A stretch of 64,000 nt of DNA from Ypsolopha sequella (GCA_934047225.1 OW203992.1:6065501-6129500); one strand, 5' to 3'. Numbered from the stretch's first letter, positions 11,563 to 22,810 are shown. Translations and numbers: made by a program. Notes: a model not told the origin generated them from the letters alone.

Positions 11563-12520
11563 ATTAGTGCACAGCAAATTTTGGTAGACGGGCACCAGTT
11601 GGAATGGATATAATAAAGATATCTTAGTTGTAACTTACATAAGCAATGTGTTCGCGGAAGTTTTCGAAAGTTACGAACTTCTACGTGAGCTGGAGTACAC
11701 CGGATTATACAGGTTGTAAATTATTCTGGTAACATTAAATGATACCATATATTCTACTGAAACAACTTTACTAAAGAAACAAAACAGCTCGAAGAAAACT
11801 AAAAAAGAAATTGTCACTTAGAAGGTACGATTTGCGCTTTATTGTGCAAGTTGTTGAGTATGATAAATATAATATGTGTTACCTTATTATTATTAAGGTG
11901 CATAGTAACGCCAAATTAGCAGCTCGGTGTGTGTCGGTATATCACGGAAACAACATTAAATTAAGAGGATGGCCTACCCTAGCAACTTTTTTTGTTATCC
12001 GTCCAGCAAAATAAGTCCAATGGCAAAGACCTTATTTGCTTTTGACGCGTAATACTACTGATCACGCAGCGAAACAACAAATTGGTGTGTTTTTAGCTAA
12101 TACTGAAATATTTTGTAGGGAAAAAAATATTGAATTTAAGTAGAATCCCTTTATATATCTGTTACCTATTTTATGAAAAAAAATTAAGTTGTTCTCTTTA
12201 CCGCATTCTTGGAACGAACGTTTGAAAACCAAAAAAAATAGGCTGGATTTTTTTTTGACAAAAGTATAAATCTTAGTACATTGTTTATAAGTAGAACGCC
12301 TAGCTAGACAAAAGATCAGTAAATCTAATATATTTTTTTCTTTACAAGGAGAGTCCGAATTTCTTCAAACGGATCCTCGAAAGTCTGGCGTTGTTCATGC
12401 TCTAGGCTCATGTACAGTCTTAAGGTTCATGTCAGCGCGCAAAGTGGCTGTTATTACGACGATTGCTGCGTCTGCAATAGCGCAAATAGGAGAATTATAC
12501 TTTTCACATGGACGTGATTG
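11563..12520. other. Repeat fragments, including SINE pieces at about 11885-12010 and 12430-12520
   Basis: 11563-11637 duplicates 10130-10200. 11900-11960 has CGCCAAATTAGCAGCTCG and GTGTGTCGGTAT. 12430-12520 has CAGCGCGCAAAGTGGCTGTTA, ATAGGAGAA and CTTTTCACATGGACGTGATTG. Both match the body of the tRNA-headed SINE at 59006-59222 and 59412-59592. No gene was recognised. Confidence 0.5.
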
Positions 12521-13640
12521 TTCGATTGAAAAATCCTTCATTCGGTTTATTGCTATAAAATTTTACATATTAAAGTATTAATGAATTAAATCGGCCAAGC
12601 CGCATAGGAGCAGTAGGGAATTCAAGCCAAAAAACACCAAAGGGTAGTTTTTTTTTTCCATTTAAACTTTTTGATGCTTCTGTTAGATATTGGCCAGCTC
12701 TAGTGACTTCCATAGAGGGCTGGTGGTCTGAGGTTTTATGTGTGTCAGCTTGTCAGCTTGTCACTGTCTAAAGTTCAAATAAAGCAGTCGATTTTCGCAC
12801 AAAATATTCCTTTATGTAATCTATTCTAATTACCAAAGCTCCGAAACGCTTTCCCGCAAAGGTATTCTGCAACAGCTTCGAACATATGTTATCTTAGAAT
12901 TGATAATTCATACACTTAAATTTTTTCGAGCTTTTTGGTTCAGCCATAAACGAGGATTGGCGTTTGAATGTATCCATTTGAGGGTACCAAGTGCCTTAAC
13001 ACCCTGTATAGTGAGTTCAGAACCTACAGAGCTGAAACTACTTAAGTTATCTAATTCATTAAATGAGAGCAAAATCCCCATAGGTGACTAGACTTTACTA
13101 AATTTCCATAACTAGACATTAAACAAAAAGGAACTGAAAAATATTATTTTATTTACGACCTTCTTCGATCTCTCGGTGCGTGATCGACTCGCAATCAATC
13201 GGATTTTTATGTGTACTTTGTTTACTAGGGGAAATTGTATCATGAGAGAGCGGTATAATTTAATAGTTATTCGTGTACATCGACTAAATACGAATTTAAT
13301 GTCATCATCAATCATTTAAGAGCCTAGCTCTTGTCGTTGAAGCATCTTCCACCGTTCTCTGTCCAAAACCAAATCCTTCTTGGTAACGTGCGGTGCGACT
13401 CCTGGATGGGCACTGAATTTGATCTTTTCTAACACGATCATGCGTAAGAAGGTGCCCAAACATCTTCCCTCCCCTGTTTCAATAACATTTATGACTATAC
13501 AGTACGTCTAGTCAAACTAGCTCGCGTGGATACTGTTTCGCTCGATCCCATGGGAATTTTCCAAAATCTTTTCTTAGCGGATGTCTAACTATATGTCATG
13601 GAAGGAATCTACAGTCCAAATTGTATGTTTCTAGATCCAG
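12521..13640. other. No gene recognised
   Basis: Unassigned AT-rich DNA. The open frames at 12900-13091 (+) and 13112-13315 (-) lack family features. Confidence 0.3.
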
Positions 13641-13648
13641 CCATTTGG

Positions 13649-13908
13649 CAGTGGTGTGCGTAAAACTTTTTTCCGGAAAAACAATCAGAAGTTCAAGTTT
13701 GACAATAGAAAAATTAAAAAAATTAAATAACACTATGAAAAAAAAAGTTTGTATGAAAATGTTCACTCTAGGGTAGGCAGTGCCATAAAAATTTTCTATT
13801 TTCAAAGTGTTATTTAAATTTTTTCATTTTTTTTTTATTGTCAAACTTGAACTTGACCTCTGATTGCTTTTCCGAAAAAAAAGTAATGTGCACGCCATGA
13901 CGCCACTG
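13649..13908. mobile_element. hAT-type MITE with perfect 8-bp target duplication
   Basis: The left end CAGTGGTGTGCGTAAAACTT and right end ...GTGCACGCCATGACGCCACTG are inverted. The arms continue through TTTTCCGGAAAA.CAATCAGA and the CAAGTTTGACAAT block, with a second hairpin inside (AACACTATGAAAAAAAAAGT...). CCATTTGG occurs directly on both sides (13641-13648 and 13909-13916), giving an 8-bp duplication typical of hAT. A partial copy lies at 18395-18575. Confidence 0.8.
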
Positions 13909-14052
13909 CCATTTGGTTTGGGTGTTGATAGATCAGTCAGTCGCAACCTCGCAGTCAGTCAAAGTATTCTTTATATATTATGTAAATAGATGATTTTATA
14001 GCGAAATCCATCGGTTTGGATAGTCTAAAGATAATTCACAGTGCATTACTAG

Positions 14053-14451
14053 AATAGTAGTTTATGCTACTAGGGCGAAAAGGAACAAATTACGAGGACG
14101 ATTTAAAACACGAGCGTAGCGAGTGTTTTAAACGTAACCGAATAATTTATTGCTCTTACGCCCGTGTATCATACTACGTTTTTCAATGCATAGTGTGAGG
14201 AAATACCTATAACAAATATAATCTTGTGAACTTTAAATTATGATTGGCTCAAAAGGACTGTATCCAGATCCGATAAACAGTGGGAAAAAAAGTATAAAAT
14301 TTATGGTACACAGGAAAGGTTACAGGTCAGCAAACCATTGTAAATAAATAAAAAATAATAATAATAATAAAGCCCTAGGGCAAAATAATCGACTTCCTGT
14401 TCGATTTTGATGCATAAAAAGTGGGCCTTTACGAGCACTTGCATTGAAAAA
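14053..14451 (-). repeat. Foldback/HINE-like repeat family, copy C
   Basis: Reverse-orientation copy from AATAGTAGTTTATGCTAC to GCATTGAAAAAT, with the internal hairpin at 14101-14145. Confidence 0.8.
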
Positions 14452-14485
14452 TAACATTTATGATATCTATGGGATTGATGGCGGA

Positions 14486-14740
14486 GGCGCCGCTGACGCG
14501 CGCGTTTACCATTCTCAATTCTATCGCGGAACGCATAGACCTTTTTAATTGTGCTCTAAGTGAATTAACTAAAATAGCGTCATATACACTGTGTTATAAA
14601 GATAAGTAGGTTTAGTAAGTTTGATGGAATATTGTATAGTGTTATTTTGTAGATTTATAAGATAAAATAAGTCAAACACATCCTATTGCATTAGGTTGCA
14701 TTCCTGTAATGGTAGGTGTAAGTTGGGAAATAAATAAAAG
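14486..14740 (+). mobile_element. Retroposon-like repeat GGCGCCGCTGACGCG...GGGAAATAAATAAA, copy 1
   Basis: Nearly identical to 52454-52705: GGCGCCGCTGACGCGCGCG, AATTCTATCGCGGAAC, ATACACTGTGTTATAAAGAT and GGTAGGTGTAAGTTGGGAAAT. This copy ends in AAATAAATAAAAG, a tail typical of LINE or SINE 3' ends. No protein motifs are visible. Confidence 0.6.
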
Positions 14741-15140
14741 ATCGGGCTTTGAAAGAAGTACACGATGAACATCTAGACAAAGACAGAAAATAGGTAGTTC
14801 AGTCATGTTGACAACAAAACCCATCCAATACCATTACGGATAAGGATATCGGTCGTAACGTACACCTAAGTTATACCCTTTCACGTTTTTTTACGACTAT
14901 TGGGAATACGTGAAATAGTAAAAAGTATATATTACGTGCTTTCAGGACTTGAAGTAGATTCCCTGAAAAAGTTGAGCAAGGTATAGACATGCAACTTAGT
15001 CCTGAGAAGAATACAGAAAAACTCGCAAATTAACATTAAAATTATATAAGTATTTCGTAACACCATTCGATTTAATACGAAGCAATGTTTAGTCGTAAAA
15101 TAATACAACCGATCGATGATATTAAAATTTGGTACTGCAG
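14741..15140. other. No gene recognised
   Basis: Unassigned AT-rich DNA without coding or repeat features that I can name. Confidence 0.3.
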
Positions 15141-15280
15141 CCGTAGCAGTGTTTAATCGCGCGCGATGCGACTTAATTGAATTACAAGTGCGAGGAGCGT
15201 TTTTGCGACTAATACGTCACGCTCCTTGCACTTGTGATTCAATTAGTGGCGTCGCGCGTGATTAAACACTATGCTACGGG
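15141..15280. mobile_element. Long inverted-repeat MITE
   Basis: CCGTAGCAGTGTTTAATCGC...GATGCGACTTAATTGAATTACAAGTGCGAGGAGCGT is inverted as ACGCTCCTTGCACTTGTGATTCAATTAGTGGCGTCGC...TTAAACACTATGCTACGG. The arms are about 60 bp with few mismatches and a short loop. Non-coding. No clear target duplication. Confidence 0.75.
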
Positions 15281-15802
15281 CCCTGGATGAGACAAGTGCT
15301 TCAAAGGTATACAGTGCCACCAACTTATATGTACAGTTGGATCATCCCCCGTATCGTATTCTAATGAAACTCTTTTCTACCGCTCTAGAAAGTGATGGGC
15401 CGATGATCACATAGCGAAGCGCCCAGCATCATCCGAAAATGACTGTATACGGTATGTTTAAAAATTATACAAAATATATGTATGTTTAGTTAAACTATAA
15501 AAGACAACTTAATTTTAGGAAATTATTCAAACAGCATGAAAATATTGTTCAAAGTTAAGCTATTTTTAGACGAAAAACTTGTTCTTTTATTTGAAATAGT
15601 ATCTGTATGGTTCTTGCATTAAAATACAAGCAAAATATTGCTTAGAAAAATTATTTATGGAACCTTTTTTCAGTCCATCGCGTCCATGTGAAAAGTATAA
15701 TTTTTTCCTATTTTGCCCTATCCGGAGACCCAGCTACGTTCTAATGCAGTGTTGATGTTGCGATTTTTTTCTATCGGGCGAGGTTAATTAAATCACCTTT
15801 TC
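15281..15802. other. Unassigned DNA plus a reversed SINE fragment at about 15671-15765
   Basis: 15671-15765 contains CGCGTCCATGTGAAAAGTAT and CCTATCCGGAGACCCAGC, the reverse of the SINE body found at 59.1-59.6 kb. No gene was recognised. Confidence 0.45.
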
Positions 15803-15968
15803 AGCGGGTCTACCGCGTAATTTTCATTTTCATCAACATCAACTTGAGATTGAAATTTGTCGTGCGTGCGACGACGTCCGCCTAACATGCCATCTCTTTT
15901 GCACGCGTTGAATTTCGCATGCATTAGCTTGAAGTTGATACAAATGAGAATTACGCGGTAGAGCCCCA
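15803..15968. mobile_element. Inverted-repeat MITE, GGGTCTACCRCGTAATT family, copy 1
   Basis: GGGTCTACCGCGTAATTTTC at the left is inverted as GAGAATTACGCGGTAGAGCCC at the right. The body has CATCAACATCAACTTGAGAT, GCGTGCGACGACG and TTGCACGCGTTGAATTTCGC. A second copy at 37201-37362 matches along its whole length. Confidence 0.8.
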
Positions 15969-16514
15969 GATCTACAAATATCTTAAGTACTGTATGTCCT
16001 ATTTTGCCAATATTTTATTATTAAATTGCCAGTAAATAAAATGCCCATTTAGCATGGTACGGAGCTTTGAACTAAAATTAAAATCTTCAGAATCTGCTTC
16101 ATTGTCTTCTTCCACTCGGTATTACAGTAGTATTTTTGGAGATCGTTGAACGAATGCGATCCATCCGACGACATGACGCCAGCGGGCACTCATTTCCTGC
16201 AGTTTTTGGCTCAAGAAAACTTTTTCTGCTATTTTTGCCCGTTTTGTTTCACTGCAATTATTTTAAAACTCTTGTTGTGTGCCGATGTAACGAGTTTGGC
16301 AGAGAAAAAGCGGGTTAAACTTGTCTTTATTATCTTGCAGTTGTTAGTGTTTTAAGAAACCAGAGACTGGTTACGTTTTGGATTTAATAGGGTTCAATAA
16401 ATAACGGAAAACTGTAATTTCTGGTTTATTTGTCCATCTGCAGAATGACTCCAATTTGCTGGGTCAGTTAAGCGTAAACCTATTTATTTTATATGTTATT
16501 TATATACATATATG
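15969..16514. other. No gene recognised
   Basis: The overlapping open frames at 16136-16355 share the same DNA in two phases and have no family resemblance. Confidence 0.3.
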
Positions 16515-17013
16515 TACTAGTTTTTGCCCGTGGCTTCGCCCGCGCTGATTTCGTTTGCATTTTTCCGGAATAAAAAGTAAAAAATCAAAATCTCTGTGCA
16601 AAAAATCAAAAAGTCCTGCAAAAAGTCCTGGCTGCTTTAAACATAAATTATTTTTGTTATCAGACTAAGCTTGTTTGTTTTGTAAATGTTAAAAGTTATA
16701 TAATTATATATATATTTAGTTATATTATATATTTATGTATATCTTCCTAGTCTTTTTATAGTAATTTTATTCATGCTCTTTGTGTTCTTAATTGTCAATT
16801 GTTATATCTGTTATTTCCAATGTTGTGTACGGTTATTATCTAATTATGAACATTACTTGTTATTTGATTGTCAAAGTGTTATGTGAATGTTTTGTTTGTA
16901 ATTTGTTACTGTACCATTTAAATAAAATAAAAAATCACATCAGTCCGTTGCTCCGTTGCTGCGTGAAAGAAGGACAAACAAACAAACACACTTTCGCATT
17001 TATAATAGGGGTA
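16515..17013. repeat. Lepidopteran GCCCGYGGCTTCGCCCGCG repeat, interrupted
   Basis: Starts ACTAGTTTTTGCCCGTGGCTTCGCCCGCG and ends GTCCGTTGCTCCGTTGCTGCGT...CACTTTCGCATTTATAATAGGGG. The same two ends occur at 58105-58260 only about 155 bp apart. Here about 300 bp of AT-rich DNA ending ATTTAAATAAAATAAAAAATC, resembling a LINE 3' end, lies between them, so a second element probably inserted. Confidence 0.6.
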
Positions 17014-17398
17014 CGGAGGTACGGATACGAGTGCTCACTGTTCACTGTTTCTTCAAAAATGAAAACCTTTAGCGAAATTTCGGTGCCTGTACGTCCGCGG
17101 TGTAACTCAATAACGGCTAGACCTATTGAGCTAAAGTTTGGCATGTCACAGTTGTTCCCGAGTGTGTACTGTGACTTAAATACCAGTCACAGTTCACAGT
17201 TTGATATGACGTGATTAATTACTTCTGAACAACAAATGTGCGATTCAACGAAGTTTGCCGAAGATACCCGAATATTAGGTTTACATATGAAATTGCCGTT
17301 TTCTATAGAGAATTTCAATGAAACTCAATTTTCAGTAAGTATAACATTTTTGCATTTATTTTAGAACTGACAAATCCTAATTATTATTATATTATCAT

Positions 17399-17480
17399 TA
17401 CAAACGGCTTGAACACTCACGTGTGATTGTTGTTGACTATATGCCAACCGTTTCAACCGTGAGTGTTCAAGCCGTTTGTA
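17399..17480. repeat. Perfect 23-bp inverted repeat
   Basis: TACAAACGGCTTGAACACTC... (17399-17421) is exactly inverted at 17458-17480. The loop contains ATGCCAACCGTTTCAACCG. GAAACGGTTGGCACAT also occurs near 10061 next to the same TCA.CTCACGCGAGTTTTAAT flank, so this is part of a dispersed repeat. Confidence 0.75.
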
Positions 17481-17927
17481 ATTTATTTAGTATGTCAGCT
17501 CACGCGAGTTTTAATTAATAATATTATAATCTTAATTATGTTGTATCTTTTGTGTATGAATGAGACAACATTAAGCTAACAGCAACATTAATTAAATTTT
17601 TGAAATGTGTCAGCTGTAAAAAATTATTACGAATCTTATCATGGAAATGGATGGCATTTAGGACGAACTATTTTGAAGATTTATTTTTTATAATCAAACT
17701 AAAAATAAAAACAAAATTTAATACGTAGATAAACGTACCTTGAAATCACCTTTCAAACAATTAACATTTAATTGAAATAGCTATTGAATTACAGGAATTA
17801 TGAACTCATGAACCTGTAAGAAAATTTCGGCAATTTCATATGTAAAGATCTATTATTTCCAAGAAGAAAAGCATGTATATGAATCTAGTACAGTGAAACA
17901 TTGAATGTATGTGGCTGTGATAGACGG
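17481..17927. other. No gene recognised
   Basis: AT-rich DNA. CTCACGCGAGTTTTAAT near 17500 is shared with 10088-10110. Confidence 0.3.
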
Positions 17928-18224
17928 AGAGCTAGCGACCAAATCGGTCATGTGGCTTCAGCTGTATTGAAACTCCGTTAGCTACTTCCCTGAACAACCT
18001 TTTCCGATAATCTTCGTGCTGGCAGGCCACGGGCGGTGGGTGCGGGTGGGGAAAAAAATAAAAAAAAATGTCGCTGAGACTTTAATTTTTTTTTCAAACA
18101 TTTGCTCTGTACTCCCTGTGCAGCCAAAAAAAAATTTAAATCGATCGGGTGGTGGGAAGGGGTTGCCAGCGTTAATTAAAACAAATACAGCTGAAGCCAC
18201 ATGACCGATTTGGTCGCTAGCTCT
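17928..18224. mobile_element. Foldback element with about 40-bp arms
   Basis: AGAGCTAGCGACCAAATCGG...CTTCAGCTGTATT at 17928-17968 is inverted at 18183-18224. The loop is non-coding, with long A and T runs and a GGGCGGTGGGTGCGGGTGGGG block. Open frames on both strands here are artefacts of the symmetry. Confidence 0.75.
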
Positions 18225-18394
18225 TAGACTATGAGTGATACACACAAATACAGTCACACAAGTTGGACCTCTGCCAACAAGAAAGCCGGAACTTCGATAC
18301 TAAGCGGATTTTCAAGTAGGATTACCATACTTTGTGGGGATTTTAGAATATACTTTATACTGGAAAACTTCTTTCCTTTATTTTTACACACACT

Positions 18395-18575
18395 ACCAAA
18401 ATTTTTAATAACACTTTGAAAAAAAAAAGTTTGTATGACGCCAGGGTAGGCACTGCCTTTCCTAGAGTGAACATTTTCATACAAACTTTTTTTTTAAAGT
18501 GTTATTTAAATTTTTTCATATTTTTTTTATTGTCGTACTTGACCTTCTGATTGCTTTTCCGGAAAAAAGTTCTGT
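18395..18575. mobile_element. Partial copy of the 13.65-kb hAT-type MITE
   Basis: Shares AACACTTTGAAAAAAAAAAGT, GGGTAGGCACTGCC, AGTGTTATTTAAATTTTTTC, TTCTGATTGCTTTTCCGG and the right terminus GTGCACGCCACTG. The left terminal repeat is missing, so this copy is truncated. Confidence 0.7.
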
Positions 18576-18773
18576 GCACGCCACTGACTACCATAATATA
18601 AAAGAATTTTCTTTTTGTTTGTTTGATATAGCTAATTTTTCATTATGCGTTTATTGATTTAAAACAAGATAATTTTAGAATTTTGAAACTGACACAACTG
18701 ACGGAAACTAAAAGAGGTTTTGTGTAAATTATACTTATTTAATAACAGCTACGTTAATATTAAGATAGACTAT

Positions 18774-19171
18774 AATAGTAATTTATGCTACAAGGGCGCA
18801 AAGGAATAAATTACGAGGACGATTTAAAATACAAGCGTAGCGAGTGTTTTAAACGTAACCGAGTAATTTATTGCTTTTACGCCCGTGTATCATACTACGT
18901 TTTTCAATGCATAGTGTGAGGAAATGAAAACAAATACAATCTTGTGAACTTTAAATTATGATTGGCTCAAAAGGATTGTATCCAGAGCCGTTAAACAGTG
19001 GAAAAAAAAAGTATAACATCTATGGTACACAGGAAAGGCTGCAGGTTAGCCAACCATTGCAAATGAATTTAAAAAAATAATAATAATAAAGCCCTAGGGC
19101 AAAATAATCGACTTTCTGTTCGGTTTTGATGCATAAAAAGTGGGCCTTTACGAGCACATGCATTGAAAAAT
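18774..19171 (-). repeat. Foldback/HINE-like repeat family, copy D
   Basis: Reverse-orientation copy. Its flanks (AACTGACACAACTGACGGAAA before it, TGTGTGGATTACGACTCAGT after it) are the same as those of copy B, which has the opposite orientation. Confidence 0.8.
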
Positions 19172-19256
19172 AGTTTTTATTTTGTGTGGATTACGACTCA
19201 GTTGACTTATAATTTGACTCGGTAGTTCTTTTAACATATTTGCAGATATATTCCCA

Positions 19257-19600
19257 AGGTGGTAGAGCTGATGCCGGGCTCGACTGTGGAGGTACCACCA
19301 TCTTACTCGGAGACCCCCATGAAGTAATTCGGGGGAGAGTAAGACGACAGCTCACAGGCAAAAACCAGGAGGCCTACCATGCCTGAGACCGATGGATGGT
19401 ATATCCATCCCTAATAGCCGGGCCTTATATGGAACAGACTGGTGACGGGCAGCGGCGTCACTGGTGCGAGGGTTCCGGCACCGCGCTCACCAACCCGCCT
19501 GCCCAGCGTGTGTGAGTATGGGCAATTTTTCCAGGATCACCGCCGGGAGTGGCAAAGGCTTATGTCCAGCAGTGGACGAACTAGGCTGATGGATGGATGG
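19257..19600 (+). mobile_element. Retroposon with (GATG)n end and 7-bp target duplication, copy 1
   Basis: The unit runs from AGGTGGTAGAGCTGATGCCGG to ...CTAGGCTGATGGATGGATGG. ATTCCCA flanks it directly (19250-19256 and 19601-19607). It is GC-rich against its surroundings, with CAGCGGCGTCACTGGTGCGA and GTCCAGCAGTGGACGAA. The duplication and the simple 3' tail indicate target-primed reverse transcription, so it is a SINE or a LINE-derived retroposon. Open frames inside it are not family proteins I recognise. Confidence 0.75.
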
Positions 19601-19749
19601 ATTCCCAGATGCGAATTCTATACCTATAGTTATTGTTATATGAGGATAGTTTTTTGTAAGTATCTCCAGCTAACACTCGCACACCCACTTTTCTCCGACG
19701 ATTATTACGTTCCAACGTGATGGGTGGTGGTGAGCGCTATCGCCGTACT

Positions 19750-19856
19750 TTGTACTTACTTGAACCGAAGCCCGTAGACCAAACACAAATGTGTCCCTAC
19801 GGGATTTGAACCCACGACCTCCGGATTAGTAATCGAGTACTCGAACCATAAAGGCT
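19750..19856 (-). mobile_element. tRNA-derived SINE head
   Basis: On the minus strand TGGTTCGAGTACTCGATTAC is followed by GTGGGTTCAAATCCCGTAGG, giving A-box-like and B-box-like blocks at tRNA spacing. The 3' side continues into a non-tRNA body (TTTGTGTTTGGTCTACGGGC). It lacks a foldable acceptor stem, so I call a SINE and not a tRNA gene. Confidence 0.6.
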
Positions 19857-19860
19857 TTGA

Positions 19861-20754
19861 TTTAATATTTTAGTTACGTTAATTGGGAATCAAGAACCAG
19901 AAAATTCAAAAATTAATAAGAAAGCTTTTAATAAGAATAACGTAAGTATATTTTCCTTTTGAAATTGCTTCCATAAATAAAATGAGGACGTGCGAGCTGC
20001 TGATGCAAACATTTCATATTTTCATTACATTTTAGGGTTGCGCAGCCAATGTAAGAGACCCTTAATATTTAGTAGTGTCTGCACGAGTTATACCTCTATT
20101 ATATAAATTATAATTTATAATGTTCAACTGATTCCAGATCAGACCCGAAATATATCTTGAGTTTTTTATCATTTAAACGTATTTAAGAGGATAGTTTCCG
20201 CAGAACCATAATTCATTCTTCCTGGTTTGAAGAATCTAGCAATACTACATAAAAAAGAAAAACAATGTATTTCTATCGGGAATATAATACACACTTATAT
20301 CGAAACAGAATCCTCAAAAGTCATTTCAATATTGAGAAATAAAATGCCAAAGATGGCTCTAAAAAAAGTTTTCATGTCAAGGTTTAAGTTCATTTAAGTA
20401 AAAACCCGTTCATATTATTTATGGATTAAACTCTGTATAAACTTTATTAAACTCTTAACAGGACAGATATTTTATAGCAACTTTGTTTTTTTAATAATAA
20501 TAAAATTAGTGAAAAAAGTTGTAATTTTGACTTTTTTCCAGATTCCGTCCCTCTCGCACTGCGGTTCTTTCCGCATGGAGTAACAGGGTAGTATGCAAGC
20601 GGAACCTATCCTCTTAATTTAATTTTATAAGGTGACTTTTGTTGATATAACCGAATAAGGCAAGATCGTGGACGTTAGACCGGAAAAGCCACTTGAGATG
20701 CCGGAACCTCTATAGGATAATTTACAAACAACTCTGAGTCAATTCGCTTAGATT
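19861..20754. other. No gene; contains a hammerhead-like relic
   Basis: Unassigned AT-rich DNA apart from the 20123-20161 motif listed separately. Confidence 0.3.
20123..20161 (+). ncRNA. Eroded hammerhead-like motif
   Basis: TTCAA-CTGATTC...CCCGAAATATATC-TTGAG keeps the stem I pairing, GAAA and the cleavage-side TATATC seen at 40130-40171. The core CTGANGA is altered and stem II does not pair. It is probably a dead remnant of a Penelope-like element terminus. Confidence 0.35.
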
Positions 20755-21220
20755 AAATTATGTAAAGGTGTGTTAATTCGAAAACCATTTCGAGATTTAG
20801 GTTTAATGAGCCGTATTTTAGAACTTGTGGTCTAAAAAACCTCAGGATGATGAATATTTTTACAAAAAAGCTGTAACTTCCATTTTGCCTTCGTGTGACG
20901 TCACTTGAGAAATGGCTGTTTAGAAATGTGTCCTTTGCTATCAAGATAAATTTATAATGATTTGCTTCAGACTAATTTGAAAGCTGGATGACAGATGAGT
21001 AGATAGAAAGAGACAGGCCACTTTTTTTAAACAATCACACAACACAATCAGTATAAGGTCTAAAATTCTCAAGTAACGTCATATCGGACAATTCCATAAA
21101 AAATCACAAATAGATAATGGTTAATTTATATACGAAAATAATTAAAACTATGTCCTAAAACGGCGTATATTCTCTGTAAAGAAAAAAACTTTTAGAAATT
21201 AATCTATGGGAATTAGTACA
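20755..21220. repeat. Interspersed repeat GTGTTAATTCGAAAACCATT..., copy 1
   Basis: Matches 51425-51850 across CGAGATTTAGGTTTAAT, AAAAAACCTCAGGATGATGA, GACGTCACTTGAGAAATGGC and TTAGAAATTAATCTATGGGAA. A 3' part also occurs at 30256-30385. No coding content. Confidence 0.7.
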
Positions 21221-22540
21221 GGAAGCCAAAATATTATTTTGCGTTTTTAAAAAAAAAAGGGTCATTGAACCTTGGTCCTGAACTTACCGAGTCTTACCAG
21301 TTGCCTAAAGTTCAAGTTTCTAGTTTACTGCAATAAAAAGATACGACCTTTCACAAGTATTTAAATCCTATAGGAAACCTAAACCTATGACCTACAATTT
21401 TGAGGCACGTATGGAAGTTTTCTGTCACAAGTCAACGAATAAATCTGAAAAATCATTAATTTCCAATTCTACAGGGGAAAATACTTGACTAACTTAATTT
21501 TGCAGCTTTATTTCATTTTGTAATTATAGTTCTAATTATTCAAGTCTTCTCACTTTCAATGGTACGGAACGCTCCAGGCAAAAGTCCACTCGCACTTGAC
21601 TGGTATTTTTTAGTGTCACAATAGTTTAAAAGACGAACATAAAAAGTTTATGTATAACCTTAAAAAGTTTATGCTATAGTTAGAAATAAACAATAAACAC
21701 ACAATAAACTTCCGTGAAGTGTGAAATGAAATAAATTTATTCCATAAAAAACACCTCTTTTGTGTAAAAGCATGTCAAGTATCATTTTTACAATGATTAT
21801 GTGTGGGTTCTGTCAACGTATTTGATAGCTCTAATAAAAAAAAACTACTAAATATAAAGTCAATCAACGATATTAGAAGTGTAGATAGGCTACCTACACT
21901 AGATTCGAACTTCTAAAACGGCACACAACATAAATGACTTCAGTAAATTACGTAGTATTGCAATGTCACATTAACACGTGGAAGTCATAATTATTGCGAG
22001 CGAAAAAGAGACAAGACCTATATATTGCTGTGCATCGTCCAGTGCGACGTCCGTCGTGCGCTGAGTCCGACGCGATACTGATTTCAGGTTGGCAAATTAG
22101 CAAAGTTTTAACGTGCCATTCGCGAATCGCCTATAACCTATCTAAACTTTCTTCTTATATCATTGACGGACTACTACAACCAACTGACCCGCTGTCAGTG
22201 TCGATGTCGTGAGATATTCACTTCTAAAATCACACTGCGTAATAAAGGTTTTCATTTCACAACAGAACCATTTAGGTCCCTATTCTAAATAGGGCGAAAC
22301 GAAAATCTCATATCCGACGCGACGAGTAAGTATGTTCTTTTATAGAATAAAATCATAATAAAAACTGCGCAGTAAGTGCAGCGCACGTGTTTCAAACATC
22401 TCTCATTGGAGCCCTCGTGCCCTAAATACGAGTATTATACTTGGAGTTGGGCTGCATTGATCGTGGTTAATTATAAAGTTTTATTTGTAAACACAGGAAC
22501 GCTTTGGTTCAACCCACAACACAGTTACGTAGTTATTACC
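21221..22540. other. No gene; AGGGTTCC-family right end at 21300-21605
   Basis: 21300-21605 ends ATGGTACGGAACGCTCC...TCGCACTTGACTGGT, like 960-1255. The rest is unassigned. About 22016-22210 is less AT-rich but has no motif or splice pattern that supports an exon. Confidence 0.4.
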
Positions 22541-22544
22541 AATA

Positions 22545-22810
22545 CTGTAATAAGGGTACACGGGGCCCGTGCTCAGGGCCCCCATCCTCAGAGGGCCCCA
22601 AAGGACCGACAATTTCTCTCTCATATATTCTCAAAACATTTTTGTTTGGCACATTACACTTTTTCACAAAAAAAAAACTTCAGCTCAAAACTTAGTAGTT
22701 TTTACGGTTGAAAAATGAAATCGTAAAGCGTTGATTTTCGTGCAACACCGGTTTGGTTACTTTCTAAAAGGGCCCCAAATTTGTGTGTGCCCAAGGGCCC
22801 CAGCATAGTT
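22545..22810. repeat. GGGGCCC-rich interspersed repeat fragment
   Basis: Contains CACGGGGCCCGTGCTCAGGGCCCCC, GAGGGCCCCAAAGG, then AAGGGCCCCAAATTTG and AAGGGCCCCAGCAT. The 111-codon open frame across it is not conserved-looking. Confidence 0.45.

Noticed and set aside
16792..17214. 140-codon plus-strand open frame
   Set aside because: Composed of a LINE-like 3' end and the end of the GCTTCGCCCG repeat. No start context or motif.
22376..22711. 111-codon open frame
   Set aside because: It crosses a GGGGCCC-rich interspersed repeat and shows no protein motif.
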